64,000 bases of DNA from Ascoidea rubescens DSM 1968 (taxonomy: Eukaryota; Ascomycota; Saccharomycetes; Ascoideales; Ascoideaceae). The notes under the pieces are model-generated. The model was given only the letters and a program-made list of their open reading frames with translations, ran no database searches and was not told the origin of the DNA. A program made the translations under genes and the position numbers. Each line of letters opens with the position of its first letter. The stretch's first letter is position 1. This document shows, in pieces, positions 10,948 to 20,922 of the stretch. The stretch lies in NCBI RefSeq assembly GCF_001661345.1, contig NW_017962913.1:67428-131427 (forward strand), written 5' to 3'.

Positions 10948-12729
10948 TCATTCGCTCTTCAACAAAACTATCTCGCCAATGTCGACCATCGAGTTTAAAA
11001 CAGAGGTGATGGCCAACATGGGAGCCAATGAAACGTCCTCGTGGATGCCAACTCCCCATTTCTTTCGAGACTCGTTGTTTTTGTTCTTAAAGCTTAGTTC
11101 AATGAACGCAGCAGCCTTGGATTTCTTCCCAGCGGACAAGGTGTGCTCGTTGTAATTGAGCACCTCCAAGTGCAAATCAAAATACTTCGATACTGCATCT
11201 ACAAAGGACGAGATAGGCCCATTGCCCTTACCATTGATGAACACTGATTTGCCCTGTATTATGAGTTCAGCTTCCAACGATCTCTCTTCCTTGTTTCCTT
11301 TGGCAATTGAAAAATCTTCAATATAAACTGGCTTGCTTTGTTGGTCAACGTAGTACTCTTTGTTGAACAAATTCACAATTTCAAAGGCTTTCAACTCTCT
11401 TCCGTGTTTGTCGGTTTGATTTTGAACCAATGTCGAGAAGACAATTTGCAACTGTCTTGGAAGATCTAATCCCAATTTTTTCAAAATAACCCAGGCGGCT
11501 CCACCTTTACCAGACTGAGAATTAACCCTGATCACAGCCTCATAGTCTCGCCCTATATCCCTTGGGTCTAAAGGCAAATAGGGAATCTTCCACGTTTTAT
11601 CTCCAGCTTTCCATCTCTTTTCTTGACTGGCAAATCCCTTTTTGATGGCATCTTGATGACTGCCACTGAAAGCACAAACAACCAATTCTCCACCGTAGGG
11701 TGCTCTTTCCGGCACTGGTATTTTATTGCATCTCTCAACCACCTGCATTACAGATTTCAAATCCGAAAAATCCAAATTTGGATAGATGCCCTGGGTATAC
11801 ATGTTCAACGCCACTGTTACTATGTCAACATTTCCTGTTCTTTCACCATTTCCAAAGATACATCCTTCCACTCGGTCAGCGCCCGCTAACAATCCCAATT
11901 CTGTTGCTGCAACAGCACATCCACGATCGTTATGGCAGTGCAATGAAACGCAAACCTTTTCACGCTCACTTATGTGTGTGCAAAAATATTCAATTTGATC
12001 CGCATAGACATTTGGTGTTGACATTTCAACTGTGGCAGGCAAATTGAAAATAATAGGGTTCTCAACACTTGGTTCCCACACACTTTTAACTGCTTCGCAA
12101 ATTTCAACGGCGAATTCCTCTGGGGTATCACTAAATGTTTCGGGAGAAAATTCCAACGTCCAGTTGGTTCCACTTTGACTTGGATCATCTTTGGTTAATG
12201 ATCTGACTAATTTAATTGCTTCCACCGCCTTTTCTATGGCCACTTTTTGCGACATATTGAAAACAACATCCCTGAACAAATCTGATGTTGCTAAATATAT
12301 GTGGAGAATAGCATTTTTAGCACCTCTTAATGATTCAACAGTTCTTCTAATCAAGTGCTCTCTGGATTGGGTTAAAACCTGGATAGTAACATCATCGGGA
12401 CAGTTTTCAACTGCATATCTAGTGAAATCAAAATCTGTTTTTGAGGCCGAAGGAAATGCAACCTCAATTTCCTTAAAGCCCAACAGGAGCAACATTTGAA
12501 AGTACTCCTGTTTTTCTTCGATACCCATAGGATCCGGCAATGATTGGTTCCCGTCACGGAGATCTGTGGACAACCATCGAGGTGGTTGTGCGATGGATTT
12601 CTCAGGCCAAGTTCTTTGGGGAAATTTTATGGCTTGAAAGGCTTTATATTTTATGGAAGGGTCTTTTAGCATGTTTGAAGGAGCTTGGTGTTGGTGCTTA
12701 TGACCATTAGCCTGCGAAAAGCAACTCAT
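10948..12729 (-). CDS. LEU4: 2-isopropylmalate synthase (leucine biosynthesis)
   Basis: Condenses acetyl-CoA with 2-ketoisovalerate, the first committed step of leucine synthesis. It has 593 residues from the ATG at 12729 (619 in S. cerevisiae Leu4); the frame continues a few codons upstream only to a TTG. Catalytic features are RWLSTDLRDGNQSLPDPM, HCHNDRGCAVAATELGLLAG and FGNGERTGNVD. The C-terminal third is the regulatory domain (GNGPISSFVDAVSKYF), where leucine feedback is known to act. The N-terminal extension before MLKDPSIKYKAF is short, so a longer mitochondrial and a shorter cytosolic form from the second Met are possible, as known for Leu4. LEU4 and LEU9 cannot be told apart. A Gcn4 site lies upstream. 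Confidence 0.93.
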   Translation of the reverse strand: MSCFSQANGHKHQHQAPSNMLKDPSIKYKAFQAIKFPQRTWPEKSIAQPPRWLSTDLRDGNQSLPDPMGIEEKQEYFQMLLLLGFKEIEVAFPSASKTDFDFTRYAVENCPDDVTIQVLTQSREHLIRRTVESLRGAKNAILHIYLATSDLFRDVVFNMSQKVAIEKAVEAIKLVRSLTKDDPSQSGTNWTLEFSPETFSDTPEEFAVEICEAVKSVWEPSVENPIIFNLPATVEMSTPNVYADQIEYFCTHISEREKVCVSLHCHNDRGCAVAATELGLLAGADRVEGCIFGNGERTGNVDIVTVALNMYTQGIYPNLDFSDLKSVMQVVERCNKIPVPERAPYGGELVVCAFSGSHQDAIKKGFASQEKRWKAGDKTWKIPYLPLDPRDIGRDYEAVIRVNSQSGKGGAAWVILKKLGLDLPRQLQIVFSTLVQNQTDKHGRELKAFEIVNLFNKEYYVDQQSKPVYIEDFSIAKGNKEERSLEAELIIQGKSVFINGKGNGPISSFVDAVSKYFDLHLEVLNYNEHTLSAGKKSKAAAFIELSFKNKNNESRKKWGVGIHEDVSLAPMLAITSVLNSMVDIGEIVLLKSE

Positions 12730-12929
12730 TTTTTTCAAGTACGAGGTGAAGAATATTGATCTGTAAAATTAGTGATTATTTGCAAAAATGAAAAGCTAAA
12801 GAAGAGTAAAATAGTAAACCAGCTAGGAACAATATATGATTTGTTTGATATTCTGCTGTCCGATAGTAATTATCCTTATATTGAATTGTATTTATACAAA
12901 TCTGTCTGTTCTACGTTCACACTCTTCCA

Positions 12930-12936
12930 TGAGTCA
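12930..12936. promoter_or_regulatory. Gcn4 site TGAGTCA upstream of LEU4
   Basis: Perfect TGAGTCA about 200 bp upstream of the LEU4 ATG, a typical distance for a Gcn4-activated amino-acid gene. I saw no Leu3 site (CCGGNNCCGG). Confidence 0.6.
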
Positions 12937-13074
12937 TTACATATGGAATTTATTGGGTCGAAACATCACAATAAACTCGACTGAAAAAAAATTCACTGAA
13001 AAACTCGATGAGACAAAAAACAAAATTCCATTTGCAAAAACATGATTGCTCGCAAGAGTCACAGTTAGAGTGCT

Positions 13075-13082
13075 AACCCTAA
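13075..13082. promoter_or_regulatory. Tbf1-like site AACCCTAA upstream of RPL1
   Basis: AACCCTAA is an exact match to the Tbf1 core (ARCCCTAA). In yeasts outside the Saccharomyces group, Tbf1 rather than Rap1 is known to drive ribosomal-protein genes. The site is about 475 bp upstream of the ATG, farther than usual, unless the transcript has a long leader or a 5' UTR intron. Confidence 0.45.
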
Positions 13083-13555
13083 TGTTGGGGTTCTGCTTCG
13101 TTGCAAAACTGGGGACAAATGAGATGCGGCCCAATCAAAGAGGTATTCTCCGACACTATCCAGCAATGCTTTCTTGTTCCACGCTTATCCGCAGTTTGTT
13201 TATTCAGGTACTTGCCAGAGCCGCGGAGGAAGAAACAGCCCATAATGCCGGTTTACAGCGGAGGGGGCCGAGCACATGCCTGTGGCGACACGGGCTCGAC
13301 ACGGGCTCGACTCCTGTGTGGGGCTTTTCTGCGGCTCTTTTTTTTTCTCAAAACCATTTTAATGACGAGCCCTCTCACAATTCACATGACCTTAACTAGG
13401 GCTCTGTTATGCTTACCTCACCTCTACAAAATATTTCATCAAAACTTTCTTTCCTCTTCTCTAGCCTCTTCATATATCAAGCGTCGAAATACCTACTACA
13501 CAGGCCCACCAAATCTTTTGGAAGACACTGCATTTGATTTATTCAATTCACAAAA

Positions 13556-14209
13556 ATGTCCAAAATCACCAAAGCCACTGTTCGTGAAAACGTTCAAACC
13601 ATTATTGAGTTTTCTCAAAAAACCAAGAAGAGAAATTTCTTAGAAACTGTTGAATTGCAAGTTGGTCTTAAGAACTATGATCCTCAAAGAGATAAGCGTT
13701 TCTCTGGTACTCTTAAATTACCACAAGTTCCAAGACCAAACATGACCGTCTGTATCTTTGGTGATGCTTTCGATGTCGATAGAGCTAAATCCTTAGGTGT
13801 TGATGCCATGTCTGTTGATGATTTGAAAAAATTAAACAAAAATAAAAAGCTAATTAAAAAATTAGCCAAAAAGTACAACGCTTTCATTGCTTCCGAAGTT
13901 TTAATTAAACAAGTTCCAAGATTATTAGGTCCCCAATTATCCAAAGCTGGTAAGTTCCCAACCCCGGTCTCTCATAATGATGATTTAAACAACAAAGTCA
14001 ACGACGTTAAATCCACCATCAAATTCCAATTGAAAAAAGTTTTATGTTTGGCTGTTGCCGTTGGTAATGTTGAAATGGACGAAGAAGTCTTGGTTAACCA
14101 AATCATGATGGCTTGTAATTTCTTAGTCTCTTTACTAAAAAAACATTGGCAAAACGTTGGATCCTTAGTTATCAAATCAACCATGGGTCCAGCTCAAAGA
14201 ATTTATTAA
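13556..14209 (+). CDS. RPL1: 60S ribosomal protein uL1 (Rpl1)
   Basis: Cytosolic large-subunit protein of the L1 stalk. Its 217 residues equal S. cerevisiae Rpl1A/B, and the sequence is collinear throughout: [54 protein letters not shown] and the C-terminal [10 protein letters not shown]. The ATG has a good A-rich context (CAAAAATG). Codon use is strongly biased, as expected for high expression. No intron interrupts the coding region. It is convergent with the RRN5-like gene, 139 bp apart. Confidence 0.97.
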   Translation: MSKITKATVRENVQTIIEFSQKTKKRNFLETVELQVGLKNYDPQRDKRFSGTLKLPQVPRPNMTVCIFGDAFDVDRAKSLGVDAMSVDDLKKLNKNKKLIKKLAKKYNAFIASEVLIKQVPRLLGPQLSKAGKFPTPVSHNDDLNNKVNDVKSTIKFQLKKVLCLAVAVGNVEMDEEVLVNQIMMACNFLVSLLKKHWQNVGSLVIKSTMGPAQRIY

Positions 14210-14348
14210 GTTATCTTCTTTCGTATTTTATATATTTATGTATATTAATCTAATCTCATAAATCAATACGTAAGTTATTATGCCAATTAATATGTATTTT
14301 ATTATTTGAGCCCTATTTCATTTACATCATTTTTCTAAATTATCCAAT

Positions 14349-16718
14349 TTATAATTCATAATTTGGAAAATCATATAAATGCATCAATAACATCTCAGGT
14401 GTAATCATTTCTTCTTCCAACTCCTCATCGTAGAAATTATTGACACAAATTTCATCCGCCGAACTGATATCTTCTAAACTATACTCATACTCTTCCTTAT
14501 AAAAATCTTCCTTCTGAAAAGTACTGTTGCTTGCTGGAATTGTGTTTCTATTTCCATTTCCATTTTTATTTTTATTTTGCTTTTTCTCAGCATTGGCCCT
14601 TTTCAATCTTTTCAATCCTTCTACCCTTTTTCTATATTTCTTTTTGATTTGTTTCTCTGCATTCTTCAAATCTTTCCTTGTCTGAATATATTTCTTAGCA
14701 ACGTTATCTCGGGCCAAATTTGGCAGATTAAACGTTGAAAAATATGTTAATAAAATATTCTCTTGATTCAAAGATTCTTTTAAATCATCTCCATCTATCA
14801 ATTCACTTTCTTTACGGAAAAGTGCCCCGGCGATTTTATTATCAATGAAAAATGTTTTATCATCTACAATAAAATTATCCTCTTTTTCCTCCCCTTCCTC
14901 ATCAAATGCTTTGCTTATACTTCTTTTTTTACTTCTCTGTTCTCCAAAAAACCAAATTGAATTTTCGGAAGCTTCGTTTGACCGAGAAAACTTATCATTT
15001 GCTTCATCAAGTTTTAAAGTTAAATTAGATTCAAATGTCCTTTTATTGGATTTATCAAGTCTGTTTATATCAATCACTGTAGTTTCATCAATTTCTAACT
15101 CAGGTTCCGATTCAAATTCACTTTCAAAGTTCAGTTCAAACCCAGATGTCTCTAATGTTGGATCAATATAAATTGATGGGTTATCTTTCAATTCAAAATT
15201 TTCTAATCTTATTTTTTTCAAGCGTTTTACTTGATCTTCACCTTTTGTAATAATCCCCAGAATTGTATCTTTTATAGCCGAATTTTTATTCACGAATGAA
15301 CTAGGAACCACCAGGTTTCTTTCATTGCAATCAGAATTAATATCATTTAAATTACTTATCTGAGCACTCTCTTTTTGTTTTAAATTATCATGAATTATTT
15401 TGGAGGGGTTCGATATAAAGGATAAATCTGACATTAAACCATTTAAACAAAAAATCTTTCTTTCTCCAACCGAAAACCAACTTGAATTTTCAAATTGTTC
15501 AGTTGTCATTGGTTTATCCTTATTTCCTTTCACATTTAAATTCAAATTTCTTTTTAAATATTTCCAGTAATTATTCAAGTAAATTGGTTCAATATCATCA
15601 ATTTGAATATTTAATTTTTCGCAATTAGTCTGATGGTTCTTTAATCTCGGAAGTAAATCTAATTCATAAATACTATTATAGATATCTCTTTGAGTCATTT
15701 TAAATGATAAACCCTTTTCTTTTTCTTTTCCTTTTTCTTCTTCAGCTTCAAATTCAAAGCCTTTTTGAGATAATTCGATTAAAGATAGCTGATTATCGTT
15801 TTTCCATAGTTTTAATAATTTTGTTTGTATTACTTGTGAAATAATCGAGTAAACTTTTTTGGTTATAATTTCTACCAAAAAATTGCAGCAGCCACTCGTC
15901 AACTTAGGATATTGATTATCTTTCATAAAAACCTTGTAATCCTTTAGTTCTTTTAAATTGTTTTGCATGTAGAGTTTTTTAGTTAAAATGTCCAAGTTTC
16001 TTGTAATTAACAAACCATTTTCTTCTATATTCGATTGCAGAGCCTTTTTATTTTCGTAAGTAATAATACATGAAGCTTGATTCTCTTCCAAATCAATAAA
16101 AGCTTCAGACATTTCATAGGCAATTGGCATTTCATTATATTTGATCAATCTTTTAAATACTGTTTTTCTGCTTTTATACATTTTCAAATTATTTTTTAGC
16201 AAGGTATAGTAACAAATAATTTCAGATTCAGATTTATTGGGTAAATGCGTTTTGATCATGTCTAAATTATGAATAGAATATCTTGAAAGATAATGAAAAA
16301 AAATTTCTTTTTCTTCTGGACTCCACAAAGTGCCTCCATCATAGCTGTTGGTATCAATTAAATATTGTGAATCAACTCTTTGACTTGCATTGATTTTAAC
16401 CAATGAAAAATTAAGTTTCTTGTCAATGTTCGAATATTTAATTGGATTGAATATATCAAAAATCTGTTTATTGTAGAAGTCAAAGTAATTTCTATTTACT
16501 CTTAACACATTTCTTGTTTTTTTTGCTCCTATCGTTGTGGTTTTGCTGGATTCAAAATGGACTAACGACAAATCACTTCTCTCTGTTGCATCATTTTCCC
16601 CAGGTTCATCTGACTGATAAACAAAATCTTCAGAGCCACTGTTTTCTAAATCTTCTTTACTTGTTTCAATATCTTCTAAATCACCAGTAGAGTCACTAGG
16701 TTGATCCAAAGGTTTCAT
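14349..16718 (-). CDS. RRN5: Rrn5-like UAF subunit with SANT domain
   Basis: Probable RNA polymerase I upstream activation factor subunit. The 789 residues start at the ATG at 16718 (the frame extends upstream only to a TTG). The SANT/Myb-like segment is near residues 130-180 (LWSPEEKEIFFHYLSRYSIH, then LPNKSESEIICYYTLLKNNL), followed by the family-typical YNEMPIAYEMSEAFIDLEEN. The order SANT then MPIAYEMS is characteristic of Rrn5. The protein is more than twice as long as S. cerevisiae Rrn5 (363), from low-complexity acidic segments and a basic KNKNGNGNRN stretch near the C-terminus. It lies among other ribosome-production genes. Another SANT-domain regulator remains possible. Confidence 0.72.
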   Translation of the reverse strand: MKPLDQPSDSTGDLEDIETSKEDLENSGSEDFVYQSDEPGENDATERSDLSLVHFESSKTTTIGAKKTRNVLRVNRNYFDFYNKQIFDIFNPIKYSNIDKKLNFSLVKINASQRVDSQYLIDTNSYDGGTLWSPEEKEIFFHYLSRYSIHNLDMIKTHLPNKSESEIICYYTLLKNNLKMYKSRKTVFKRLIKYNEMPIAYEMSEAFIDLEENQASCIITYENKKALQSNIEENGLLITRNLDILTKKLYMQNNLKELKDYKVFMKDNQYPKLTSGCCNFLVEIITKKVYSIISQVIQTKLLKLWKNDNQLSLIELSQKGFEFEAEEEKGKEKEKGLSFKMTQRDIYNSIYELDLLPRLKNHQTNCEKLNIQIDDIEPIYLNNYWKYLKRNLNLNVKGNKDKPMTTEQFENSSWFSVGERKIFCLNGLMSDLSFISNPSKIIHDNLKQKESAQISNLNDINSDCNERNLVVPSSFVNKNSAIKDTILGIITKGEDQVKRLKKIRLENFELKDNPSIYIDPTLETSGFELNFESEFESEPELEIDETTVIDINRLDKSNKRTFESNLTLKLDEANDKFSRSNEASENSIWFFGEQRSKKRSISKAFDEEGEEKEDNFIVDDKTFFIDNKIAGALFRKESELIDGDDLKESLNQENILLTYFSTFNLPNLARDNVAKKYIQTRKDLKNAEKQIKKKYRKRVEGLKRLKRANAEKKQNKNKNGNGNRNTIPASNSTFQKEDFYKEEYEYSLEDISSADEICVNNFYDEELEEEMITPEMLLMHLYDFPNYEL

Positions 16719-17019
16719 TATCGAAAACAGAAAGCAAATCCTCAACTGTTTCGTCTCTAGATCAAAATTGTGCTACTGTTTAAGCTCCGCTTTTTTGGTG
16801 CTAGGTTTTGAATTTATCAGGATGATTATGTTTATTCAGAATGATGAAGTATTATACAAAACAAAAATTTAATGAAAAAGATATTAAAAATTTGAAAAAA
16901 AAGAGGGAAAAAAAAACAAATAAAAACAAATAAAAACAAATAAAAACAAATAAAAACGTAAATCCTAAAAAATCTTTTTATTAGAATAGCATTCCATTAG
17001 CAGATCATTTAAATATAAC
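16719..17019. other. RRN5 upstream / NOP1 downstream spacer with decamer repeat
   Basis: About 300 bp. It contains four tandem copies of a ten-base unit AAAACAAATA at about 16914-16957. Otherwise it is A/T-rich with no feature. Confidence 0.55.
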
Positions 17020-17982
17020 TTAGCTACTACGCATGTAACGTCCAACTACTATACAATGATCTCTTTCATAAGGCTCTAAAGTCAACTGTTCAAGGGGTTT
17101 TATACGTTCTTCTCTCAATTTTTGAACTTCTCTAGCAAAGACAACTTCGGCAGCAACAGTTGAATCGATACAGTTGGCTTTGATGGAAATAATAACACCA
17201 CCTTGATCTTTGAGGAATAAATGAGAATTCAAGGCAATAATACGGGCTTGATCAGGCTGAGCAACATCAGCAAATACTGCATCAACCATTCCCATAAGCA
17301 TTCTGTATTTTTGAGGATGACGAGCATCTTCAATGATGGGTATAATGTTAGGTCTTTTTTTAGCCATATTAATCAATTCTCTTCCAGGTCTATGAGCAAA
17401 TTCTACAGCATATACTAAACCTTCGGGCCCAACGATATCCGAAACATGAGAAACTGAGGTACCTGAAGCAGCACCGAGATATAAGATTTTTTTTCCAGGG
17501 GCAATGAATAAATCATCTAAACCACCCATAATACCTGCAGCCAATTTGGATCTGAAAGGATTCCAGACTCTATATTCAATTTTGGTTGGTGGAACACCTT
17601 CCTGAGTCGAAGGTTGTTCAACTTGTATTCTTTTTTCTCCATAAACACTCTCACCTGGAGCAAAATTTTTAGTGACTAACAAATCTTCTTTACCTTTTGC
17701 AACATAAACACCATCATGACGATGAGGTTGAATAACTACTTTGGCACCTCCACGAGCTCCACCACGACCTCCTCTGGCTCCGCCACGACCGCCTCGGGCT
17801 CCACCTCTAGGACCTCCTCTAGAGCCTCCTCTAGGACCTCCTCTTGATGATCCTCCACGACCACCTCTGGCTCCACCCCTGGAGCCTCCTCTACTGCCAA
17901 AACCGCCTCTGCTTCCAAAGCCACCTCTGCTTCCGAAGCCGCCTCTGGCACCTCCACGGCTACCTCTCTGTTCAAAACCCAT
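17020..17982 (-). CDS. NOP1: Fibrillarin, box C/D snoRNP 2'-O-methyltransferase
   Basis: Nucleolar rRNA methyltransferase of 320 residues (327 in S. cerevisiae). Residues about 5-80 form the Gly/Arg-rich GAR domain (repeats of RGGFGS and RGGARGG). The methyltransferase follows: [20 protein letters not shown], the SAM-binding [35 protein letters not shown] and [15 protein letters not shown]. The ATG at 17982 begins the GAR domain directly. The GAR-coding DNA is markedly GC-rich compared with its surroundings and produces long open frames on both strands that are not genes. Confidence 0.97.
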   Translation of the reverse strand: MGFEQRGSRGGARGGFGSRGGFGSRGGFGSRGGSRGGARGGRGGSSRGGPRGGSRGGPRGGARGGRGGARGGRGGARGGAKVVIQPHRHDGVYVAKGKEDLLVTKNFAPGESVYGEKRIQVEQPSTQEGVPPTKIEYRVWNPFRSKLAAGIMGGLDDLFIAPGKKILYLGAASGTSVSHVSDIVGPEGLVYAVEFAHRPGRELINMAKKRPNIIPIIEDARHPQKYRMLMGMVDAVFADVAQPDQARIIALNSHLFLKDQGGVIISIKANCIDSTVAAEVVFAREVQKLREERIKPLEQLTLEPYERDHCIVVGRYMRSS

Positions 17983-18482
17983 TGTTATGATAAATTATGA
18001 TAAATTATGAGTGAAATTGAGTAACTATAGGTTTGAAAATTTTAGAAATTTTGCAAACAAAAATAAAGTTGATGCTTATTTACGGAGAATCCTAATTATT
18101 CAGATCTGAATTGGAAATTGTAGCAAATGACTTGAAACCAGATTGGATTATTCGGTTACAACAAAAGTTATAATTCGGTCAATATAATTCAAATTTAAGC
18201 CCAAGTTGTTGGTTAAAGATTGAAGAATTGTTACTGAATTGGATTATTATTTTGGAGAGATAAATGAAAATTTTCAGTCTTTGGTTGAAAAATGAAAAAT
18301 TCCAATAAAAAAAATTATCATGTGCTCGTAACCGGGTTATCGAGCAGACGAACGCTCTTAAGAACGTGTTTGCTAGAGGTTTATTAGAGGTGGAAGCGTT
18401 CGTTTATTGTTATCTAAGATTTAAATTCTATATGAGAGAGAGAAAGTAAGAGAGAGAGCAGATTTGCCGGAAAGATTAATAT
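17983..18482. other. NOP1 upstream region with RRPE-like and fold-back motifs
   Basis: About 500 bp between NOP1 and the SPE1 stop. RRPE-like cores occur at about 18036-18045 (GAAAATTTTA) and 18264-18277 (ATGAAAATTTTCAG), fitting a ribosome-biogenesis promoter. A hairpin at 18324-18345 lies beside a second inverted pair at 18349-18402, and a GA repeat (GAGAGAGAGAAAG-like) lies at about 18431-18460. Confidence 0.5.
18324..18345. repeat. Hairpin-forming inverted repeat upstream of NOP1
   Basis: GCTCG-TAACC on the left pairs with GGTTA-CGAGC on the right (one extra T), forming a near-perfect 22-base palindrome. It is immediately followed by a wider inverted pair, CGAACGCT at 18349-18356 and AGCGTTCG at 18395-18402. 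It may be a protein-binding palindrome or a structured RNA element. Confidence 0.6.
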
Positions 18483-19931
18483 TTAATACTCAAAATTGAA
18501 TGGAATGTTCTCAGAGCAGACATATATGACTTTGGTGTTTCTTTCAAAGCCGTTGAAACCAGTGGTAGCAGACAAAGTGTAAGCACCAAGGTCGTTGAAA
18601 TATAACCAGTCTTCAACTTGAACAGGATAGTTTAATGTGGCATCTTTATCGATGCAGTCCAATCCATCGCATGTGGGACCCCAGATAGAGACATTGTATT
18701 TTCCAGCGGATTTGTTATTATTCTGCGAGCCAGAAAGGTTTTCTTCATCAAAATAAACAAAGTTGCCATTGTTTGTTGCGACCTTAGCAAAAGGGTTCTG
18801 GTGATCGTATAAGATGCAGTTCATATTTCCATAAACACCATCGTTAATGTAAAGCATAGTTTTCTCATGGTGGGAGTTTTGGTGATTTCCTCTTTTGCCA
18901 ATAACATTTGCAACCAAAGTGAAAGCTGTTGCGACAAAATATCTTCCGGGTTCAGCAATAAATTTAACTCCTAGAGAATCAGGAAAATATTTATCTAAGG
19001 AATAGTTTAATAGTTCGCAAGAATCGTCAAATGTGTCCTTTGAGAAACCTCCTCCGACGTCCAAGATGTTCATATTATGCTTAGAAAAGCCATAACCCCA
19101 AGCTAGTTCAAAGATTTCTCGACAATTTTTAATTGAATTATAGAAGGAGTTAACGTCATTTGTGCCAGAGCCAATATGAAATGCTAAACCAGCCAAGTTT
19201 AAGTTCAATTCTTTGCATTTAAGAACCAAAGAGCTAATGGTTTTCAGGTCCAAATCACAACCGAATTTTGAAGATAAACGGCATTGAGCGAACTCATCGT
19301 CAGTTTTAATTCTTAATAAGATTTTTGAATTTCGATGATTTTTCTTGATTTTGTACAATTCATCAATGTTATCAAAGGTCATTAAGTCAACTTGGTTATT
19401 GTTTGCATACTGAATGAAAGAGTTGTTTTTAATGGTATTAGCATAAATGATTCTATTGGGATTAATATTATTATTTAAAATAATCTTGATTTCATTTTTC
19501 GAAGCGCAATCAAAATTAGCACCCAAAATGGATAAGAATTTTATAACGGTCAAGTCATTATTACATTTAATAGCATAATGAGGTTGGATTCTTGGTAGTT
19601 TTAATTTCCAATTAATAAATAAACGATAAATTTCACCTAAATCGCAAACGAAAAATGGAGATTCAGAATCATAATCATTGTTTTTGTCATTATTGTTGTT
19701 ATTTTCAATAAAATCAAGTTGAGATAAATGATTTTGAATTGCTTGACCAACAATATTTCTTGACTTTTTGATATTTTCAATACTTGAGGGATTAAGTTGA
19801 TTACTATTGTTATTAATCTTAGATTTAATATCGTCTTTCAAGTGGTTTGAAATTTTGATTTCATTGATTTCATTAATATTTCTAATGGAAGTTGAATAAT
19901 CAACCAAAACTGGGAAATTACCTTGAGTCAT
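18483..19931 (-). CDS. SPE1: Ornithine decarboxylase
   Basis: PLP enzyme making putrescine, the first step of polyamine synthesis. It has 482 residues from the ATG at 19931 (466 in S. cerevisiae). Motifs in order: the PLP lysine in HYAIKCNNDLTV, LAGLAFHIGSGTND, LDVGGGFSKD, the phosphate-binding EPGRYF, and the catalytic-cysteine segment WGPTCDGLDCID. It ends FNGFERNTKVIYVC. The N-terminal ~80 residues are Asn-rich and poorly conserved, the region where yeast ornithine decarboxylase is known to be recognised for antizyme-driven degradation. It is divergent from MRPL33, about 1 kb apart. Confidence 0.93.
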   Translation of the reverse strand: MTQGNFPVLVDYSTSIRNINEINEIKISNHLKDDIKSKINNNSNQLNPSSIENIKKSRNIVGQAIQNHLSQLDFIENNNNNDKNNDYDSESPFFVCDLGEIYRLFINWKLKLPRIQPHYAIKCNNDLTVIKFLSILGANFDCASKNEIKIILNNNINPNRIIYANTIKNNSFIQYANNNQVDLMTFDNIDELYKIKKNHRNSKILLRIKTDDEFAQCRLSSKFGCDLDLKTISSLVLKCKELNLNLAGLAFHIGSGTNDVNSFYNSIKNCREIFELAWGYGFSKHNMNILDVGGGFSKDTFDDSCELLNYSLDKYFPDSLGVKFIAEPGRYFVATAFTLVANVIGKRGNHQNSHHEKTMLYINDGVYGNMNCILYDHQNPFAKVATNNGNFVYFDEENLSGSQNNNKSAGKYNVSIWGPTCDGLDCIDKDATLNYPVQVEDWLYFNDLGAYTLSATTGFNGFERNTKVIYVCSENIPFNFEY

Positions 19932-20922
19932 TTTATATTCCAATTAAAAAAACCCAAAAAACTAAGTTTAATAATTTGATAATTTGATAATTCGATAATT
20001 TAATAATTTAATAATTTAATAATTATAAAGACCAACACAAAAAGATTCAATAATAGAGACAACACTAAAGCAGATCTTTGACTGAGACAATGATTAGAAA
20101 GAGAAGAAAATAATAAAAAAGATCAATAGATAATTTTGTAAGATTTTCAACTTATATAAGAACTATGGAGGATTATAAGAGATGTTACGCAAAGAACTTT
20201 AGAATTGTAGCGAGTCTAAAGAGCGATCTAACAACTGAAGGCATAAGAGCTTTATTGAAACTAATAGTGATAAGAAATAACCTATTCTTGTTGATAAATT
20301 ATATATAAAAAAAAGAAGAAAAAAAAATTGAAAGAAAAAAGGGCATAGTCGTAAAAAAAATCCATCGGTTACCAATAAGACGGATGTTGATGTGAAAAAA
20401 ATCTGAAAAAATTAAGAACATTGGCCAAAAGAACAGTGAACTCTGAGACCAGCAAGAAGTAGCAAGAGAAACAAACAAGTTAGAACCACAGGCAGCTGGG
20501 TCCACTATTTCCTGTTATTTGGTTAGTTTCAACAGAATCATCAAGACCATTCAGCCCTTTTCAGAAGAAAGCAATCAAACAACAAACACATAGCACTCCA
20601 ACTCCTGCGAGCATGAGTCGAACAGCAGTATTTTGGTCAGCTTCTTGAATAAAAGCACAACTTTTTGAAAAAAGTACCAGTAGCCGTGTAGGGTGGCGCT
20701 TTTTGCGTGGAAGGGGCAATGTAGTAGTGTATAATGTAACGTGTGCAGTAAAATGCACATTAAAATGCACCTCGGAACCCAGAGTCACCCGGCCGTGTTT
20801 AGAGGGGGTAACTTTATTTTCGGGGTGGAAAAAATGAGCTCCGTTTCTTGAGTTTTTCTCGAGTTTCCTCAGCTTCTTGAGCTTCTTCAGCTTCTCCAGC
20901 ACTGCGTTCTCTGCTTCCTACA
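19932..20922. other. SPE1-MRPL33 divergent intergenic region
   Basis: About 990 bp. Near SPE1 there are about six copies of a nine-base repeat (ATAATTTGA or ATAATTTAA, 19970-20023). The middle is A-rich. From about 20440 to 20900 it is GC-richer, with CT-rich repeats of a CTTCTTGAG type just before MRPL33 (20845-20900). No gene is supported in it. Confidence 0.55.

Larger units (their letters stand above)
12730..13555. other. LEU4-RPL1 divergent promoter region
   Basis: About 825 bp shared by two divergent genes. The LEU4 side is AT-rich. From about 13040 to 13340 the DNA is GC-richer, with a tandem 11-base repeat (ACACGGGCTCG, two copies, about 13287-13308) followed by a T run. Pyrimidine-rich sequence leads to the RPL1 ATG, as in many yeast ribosomal-protein promoters. 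No gene is supported. Confidence 0.6.

Noticed and set aside
17736-18010. Open frames on both strands over the start of NOP1
   Set aside because: They are shadows of the GC-rich GAR-domain repeats; only the fibrillarin frame continues into a conserved domain.
19924-19930. TGAGTCA at the SPE1 start codon
   Set aside because: It is the reverse complement of ATGACTCA spanning the start codon and second codon, so it is coding coincidence rather than a Gcn4 site.
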